Part shown: positions 60,463-64,000 of the stretch, piece after piece
How positions within the stretch are numbered: position 1 is the first letter of the stretch
Layout of the letters: the number at the start of each line of letters is the position of its first letter
Source: Sphaerisporangium perillae
GTDB taxonomy: Bacteria; Actinomycetota; Actinomycetes; Streptosporangiales; Streptosporangiaceae
Direction of reading: 5' to 3'
NCBI RefSeq assembly: GCF_023276435.1
Contig: NZ_JALLPO010000006.1
Span: 124,001-188,000 of the forward strand
Length of the DNA stretch: 64,000 bases
Notes under the pieces: model-generated
What the model saw: only the letters and a program-made list of their open reading frames with translations
Database searches by the model: none
What the model was told of the DNA's origin: nothing
Translations under genes and position numbers: made by a program

Positions 60463-61923
60463 TCAGGTGATGTCGCCTCGCTCGCAGGCGACGCCGTCGT
60501 GGTCGCCGTCGACGTACCACTCGTACTCCGGGTGGACGCCCTTGGTGTACGGCCCGTAGTTGGCCGCGTGGGCCTGCTTGCAGCTCGCGAAGCGCGGGTC
60601 GGCGGTGCGCGTCTGCCGGCTGGACGCGCCGGTGGAGCGGGTGCGGGGAGTCTCCCCGCCCTGGCCCGCCGGGGAGGTGCGCGAGACGGCGCCGGGCGTG
60701 TGCGTCGCCGACGGCGGGACCAGGGGCATGGACCCCGGCTGGGACACCGAGGCGCTGGGCGCGCCGGACGGCGCCTGGGTGGGGGTGCCGGCGCTGGGAG
60801 AGCACGTCGCGGGGTCGCCGAGCGGGCCGGACCCGGGCGAGGCGCCGGTCCCGGGCCCACCAGAGGGCCCACCGGACGGTCCGGTCGACGGTCCACCCGA
60901 AGCTCCGGCCGACGGCCCGACCGGCGGCGTGGCGGCGGAGTCGCCGCCGGTGGTGCCCGGCGGGCAGGTGGAGGTGGGGCCGGCGGAGGAGGGGGTGGGG
61001 GCGCCGGTGCCCGTGACGCTCCCGGCGGTGCCGAGCAGGCGGTACACGAGCGCGTCCGCCGTCTCCTTGGTGAGCCCGGCGATGCTGAGGCTGTCCTCGG
61101 TCATCGGCTGGGCGACCCTCGGCGCCGTCACGACCTTGTCGTCCACCACGACGGCGAGCTGCTGGTCGAGCGTGTCCTTGGTCAGATCGGCCAGCTTCTG
61201 GCGGCTCTCGGGAGCGGGCACGAGGCGCACCGAGTAGGTGCCTTCCTTGTCGGCCACCGTCTCGATCTTCACGGCCGAGGTGACCGTGACGCCGGGAGCG
61301 ACCTGGTAGCACGTCGTCCCGGCTTCGTCGAGGACCGCTTCCGCGCCGGGGCAGGGCGCGGCGCGCACGCCGGTGACCGGGGCGAAGTGGATCGGCGCGG
61401 CGAGACGGCGCGGTGGCGCGGCGCCCAGCGGGAGATCGGGCTCACGCGTCATGAGCACGGCGACCGTGCCGAGGACACCCGTGACGACGATCGCCACGAA
61501 GAGCCCGGCGATCAGGGCGATGGTGGTGGCACGGGCGGCCCGGGGCGGCCCGGCCGGCGGCCCACCTGGGGCGGCCGGTCCCCCTCCGGGGCCGGGAGGG
61601 GGACCACCGGGTCCGGGAGGCGGGCCACCAGGGCCCAGGGGTGGCTCGTCCGGACCGATCGGCGGATCCCACATGCCGTACGGCGGCCCTCCGAGGTCGC
61701 GCGTGGGTTCGTCCATGATGTGCGGCGGCTCGTCCACGACGAGTGGTGACTCGTCCATGACGGGCGGTGGCTCGTTCACGAAGAGTGACAGCCCCTCCAT
61801 GACGGGTGGCGGCTCGCCGGGCTCGCCTGAAGGCGCGCCGAGGAGATCCGGAGGCGTGTCCGTTCGATCCCCGTGATCGTCGGCCGCCGGACGATTACGC
61901 ATCCCCACCCCTGCTTGTGACAT
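60463..61923 (-). CDS. Membrane protein with SecD-like head and C-terminal Excalibur domain
   Basis: 486 residues from ATG at 61923 (an ATG at 61902 follows a G-rich stretch and is an alternative). The N-terminal 130 residues are Pro/Gly-rich with repeated EPPPVMDE/GPGGPPP units, cytoplasmic by topology. One membrane helix (about 132-158) precedes a domain resembling the SecDF P1 head (VRLVPAPESRQKLADLTKDT, then LDQQLAVVVDDKVVTAPRV). A long Gly/Ser/Pro linker leads to a C-terminal Excalibur calcium-binding domain (NYGPYTKGVHPEYEW, DGDHDGVACERGD). Expected at the cell surface; function unknown. Confidence 0.75.
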   Translation of the reverse strand: MSQAGVGMRNRPAADDHGDRTDTPPDLLGAPSGEPGEPPPVMEGLSLFVNEPPPVMDESPLVVDEPPHIMDEPTRDLGGPPYGMWDPPIGPDEPPLGPGGPPPGPGGPPPGPGGGPAAPGGPPAGPPRAARATTIALIAGLFVAIVVTGVLGTVAVLMTREPDLPLGAAPPRRLAAPIHFAPVTGVRAAPCPGAEAVLDEAGTTCYQVAPGVTVTSAVKIETVADKEGTYSVRLVPAPESRQKLADLTKDTLDQQLAVVVDDKVVTAPRVAQPMTEDSLSIAGLTKETADALVYRLLGTAGSVTGTGAPTPSSAGPTSTCPPGTTGGDSAATPPVGPSAGASGGPSTGPSGGPSGGPGTGASPGSGPLGDPATCSPSAGTPTQAPSGAPSASVSQPGSMPLVPPSATHTPGAVSRTSPAGQGGETPRTRSTGASSRQTRTADPRFASCKQAHAANYGPYTKGVHPEYEWYVDGDHDGVACERGDIT

Positions 61924-62328
61924 GGCACGGCCGAGCCTATCGAGGCTCGCGTGTACGAGCTAACCGCACGATCGGCGCCCGCAAGAGGGTTCTACGCTGT
62001 AGATGTCCTGACAATTTGCCATGTACCTGGTCGAATTCATTCCAGCCTGCTCCGTGGCCGTAGCTTTCCGGGGAACGCGAAGTGGATAGGGACTCGGCCG
62101 GAATGTCTCCCGGCTCCGCGCCGACGGCCCCCGCAGAGGCCCGCCGCACAGGATGCCGGGGACGGGCGCGGGGCCGCCTGCCGGGCGTGGCCGCAGGTCA
62201 GAGGCGGGTCACGGCAGGGAGCGCCGATCCCGGGAGCAAAGGGTCAGGGTGCGCCGGCGGCGGTCACGGGCGGTCCCGTCACGGCACGCGAACGGGCAGT
62301 GCGCCGCCCTTGGGTCGAAGGAGATCTC
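61924..62328. other. Intergenic region upstream of alanine dehydrogenase
   Basis: About 400 bp without a supported gene. It holds the promoter of the alanine dehydrogenase gene and the start region of the Excalibur gene. No riboswitch or clear operator recognised. Confidence 0.45.
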
Positions 62329-63444
62329 ATGAAGGTCGGAATACCCCGAGAGGTGAAGGACCACGAGCACCGCGTCGCCCTCACCCCCGCCGGAGCCAAC
62401 GAACTGACCCGCCACGGCCACAAGGTCTTCGTGGAGCGCGGCGCGGGCGCCGGCTCCGCCATCCCCGACGAGGACTTCCTCGCGGCCGGCGCCGCGACCC
62501 TGGACTCCGCCGAGGAGGTCTGGCGCGAGGGCGACATGATCCTCAAGGTCAAGGAACCCATCGCCTCGGAGTACCCCTTCATGCGCGAGGGCCAGATTCT
62601 GTTCACCTACCTGCACCTGGCGGCGTCCCGGAAGCTGACCCTGGCGATCCTGGAGTCCCGGGTCACCGCCATCGCCTACGAGACCGTCCAGACCGAGAAC
62701 GGGGCGCTGCCGCTGCTGGCGCCCATGTCCGAGGTGGCCGGACGCCTCGCGCCGCAGGTGGGCGCCTACCACCTGATGCGGCAGGGCGGCGGCAGGGGGG
62801 TGCTCATGGGAGGCGTCCCGGGCGTCTACCCGGCCAAGGTGGTGGTGCTCGGCGCCGGGGTGACGGGCATGAACGCCGCCACGATCGCGCTCGGCATGCA
62901 GGCGGAGGTCCTGCTGCTCGACAAGAACATCGACCGGCTGCGCCAGGCCGACACGATCTACCGGGGACACCTGCAGACCGTCGCGTCCAACACCTACGAG
63001 ATCGAGCGCGCCGTCCTGGACGCCGACCTGGTGATCGGAGCGGTGCTCGTCCCCGGAGCCAAGGCGCCGAAGCTCGTCACCAACGAGCTGGTCGCCCGGA
63101 TGAAGGAGGGGTCGGTGCTGGTGGACATCTCCATCGACCAGGGCGGGGCGTTCGAGGACTCCCGGCCCACCACGCACGCCCATCCCACCTACCGCGTGCA
63201 CAACTCGGTGTTCTACTGCGTGGCCAACATGCCGGGGGCCGTGCCGACCACCTCGACGTACGCGCTGACCAATGTGACCCTGCCCTACGTCCTCGCGATC
63301 GCCGACAAGGGCTGGCGGGAGGCCCTGCGCGACGACCCCTCGCTCGCACGCGGGCTCAACGCCCACGCGGGCACCCTCACCAGCCGGCCGGTCGGCGAGG
63401 CCCACGCACTGGAGGCCGTGGACCCCGAAGACGTCCTGGAGTGA
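62329..63444 (+). CDS. ald: Alanine dehydrogenase
   Basis: 371 residues from the ATG at 62329 with AAGGAG at six to seven bases. NAD-dependent reversible deamination of L-alanine to pyruvate. N-terminal motif [20 protein letters not shown] with the pyruvate-binding Arg, ILKVKEP with the catalytic Lys, YLHLAAS with the catalytic His, the nucleotide-binding [14 protein letters not shown], and [17 protein letters not shown] complete the family. Length matches the family (about 370). Monocistronic. Confidence 0.95.
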   Translation: MKVGIPREVKDHEHRVALTPAGANELTRHGHKVFVERGAGAGSAIPDEDFLAAGAATLDSAEEVWREGDMILKVKEPIASEYPFMREGQILFTYLHLAASRKLTLAILESRVTAIAYETVQTENGALPLLAPMSEVAGRLAPQVGAYHLMRQGGGRGVLMGGVPGVYPAKVVVLGAGVTGMNAATIALGMQAEVLLLDKNIDRLRQADTIYRGHLQTVASNTYEIERAVLDADLVIGAVLVPGAKAPKLVTNELVARMKEGSVLVDISIDQGGAFEDSRPTTHAHPTYRVHNSVFYCVANMPGAVPTTSTYALTNVTLPYVLAIADKGWREALRDDPSLARGLNAHAGTLTSRPVGEAHALEAVDPEDVLE

Positions 63445-63465
63445 CCGGTCCTCACCGGCCGATGG

Positions 63466-64000
63466 TCAGGAGCTGGGCGTGGCGGTCGGGGCCGGGGTGG
63501 CCGAGCCGGTCGCCGCCGGGGTCGGCACCGCCGTGGGCAGCGGGTTGTCCGAGGCGAGCGCGGCCGTGCTGCCGGAACCGGTGCAGGTGGCGCCGTATTC
63601 GGGCGTCGTGCTCGGGTTCTGCTTGTACTTGGTGATGTACCTGGCGAGCCGGGGGTCGTCGGCGCCGGTGAGCGCGAGCTGGTGGTTCCAGGAGCTGGCC
63701 ACGACGGGCGACTTCAGGCCGGGGTACGGGCTGAGCAGGAGGTAGTCGGAGGTGACGAGCGCCTTGAGCTTGTCCACGTCGGCCTTGGGCAGGTCGGGCC
63801 GGTAGGTGATCCACACCGCGCCGTGCTCCATGGAGTGCACGCCGTTCTCGGGGTTGATCGGCGCGTCATAGACCCCGCACTGCTGCCACTCGGGGTTGTG
63901 CTCGCCGCCGACCGGCGGGGTCTCCTTGTAGTTGACCTTGATCGAGGTGTGCTGGGATCCCTTGTACGCGAAGCTCTTGACCCCGTCGAGCGACGACGCG
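63466..64000 (-). CDS. DUF3105 protein, C-terminal part (cut by window end)
   Basis: The frame continues past the right edge, so the N-terminus is missing. At least 177 residues are visible. The DUF3105 core is clear: NPEWQQCGVYDAPINPENG, HSMEHGAVWITYRPDLP and YPGLKSPVVASSWNHQLAL. The C-terminus is a Pro/Ala/Thr-rich tail (TAVPTPAATGSATPAPTATP). Members usually have an N-terminal membrane helix and an extracytoplasmic domain. Role unknown. Confidence 0.85.
   Translation of the reverse strand, partial: ASSLDGVKSFAYKGSQHTSIKVNYKETPPVGGEHNPEWQQCGVYDAPINPENGVHSMEHGAVWITYRPDLPKADVDKLKALVTSDYLLLSPYPGLKSPVVASSWNHQLALTGADDPRLARYITKYKQNPSTTPEYGATCTGSGSTAALASDNPLPTAVPTPAATGSATPAPTATPSS

Overview
The window is high-GC DNA from an actinomycete, most likely a sporulating member of the Streptosporangiales (Streptosporangium/Nonomuraea-like). 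This rests on GC-rich third codon positions, frequent GTG/TTG starts, SARP and XRE/DUF397 regulators, an F420-linked oxidoreductase, an Excalibur-domain protein, and the actinobacterial gene order glnA2-nadE-panB-map. It reads as chromosome with scattered accessory patches, not as a plasmid or intact prophage.

Layout. 1-5.7 kb: a zinc-ribbon/GTPase gene, a GTPase-associated protein (GAP1-like) and a membrane-anchored zinc-ribbon GTPase, following the tail of another gene. 5.8-10.7 kb: three overlapping genes for a lipoprotein with PQQ-type beta-propeller repeats, a membrane protein and a second secreted propeller protein. 10.8-15.3 kb: a thioesterase-like gene, a truncated dihydrofolate-reductase-like gene, a SnoaL-like gene, and a TetR/VOC/cupin cassette with two palindromic operator candidates. 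15.2-19.2 kb: relics of integrated elements. The 3' end of glnA2 is present twice (15.35 and 19.25 kb), each copy preceded by a hairpin and the 3' end of a broken tyrosine integrase. A 3' half of a tRNA-Ala gene with its terminator, a TPR membrane protein and a small membrane protein lie between.

19.2-40.3 kb is mostly conserved backbone: glnA2 (TTG start), an expansin-like secreted protein, an ArsR-type regulator divergent from an MFS transporter, two tandem NarL-type histidine kinases followed by an unusual SARP-receiver-HTH fusion, nadE, an MFS exporter with its TetR, panB, a trans-sulfuration enzyme, an F420-dependent NADP reductase-like gene, small conserved genes and map. 40.3-41.7 kb carries repeats, the 3' end of an IS605-type tnpB with its end hairpin, and a secreted hydrolase that has lost its catalytic core. 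41.9-44.4 kb: DedA, kinase and response regulator, translationally coupled. 44.5-50.9 kb: a TPP enzyme, a GAF/LuxR regulator, an XRE/DUF397 pair and an acetyltransferase.

51-64 kb: a kinase-ATPase fragment; the copper pair copC and copD-ctaG; an XRE-TPR regulator divergent from a 44-residue secreted peptide gene (a possible peptide-signalling pair and my best candidate for something undescribed); pucR with a xanthine dehydrogenase molybdenum subunit; an Excalibur protein; alanine dehydrogenase; and the C-terminal part of a DUF3105 protein cut by the window end. All functional assignments come from reading the sequence without database searches.
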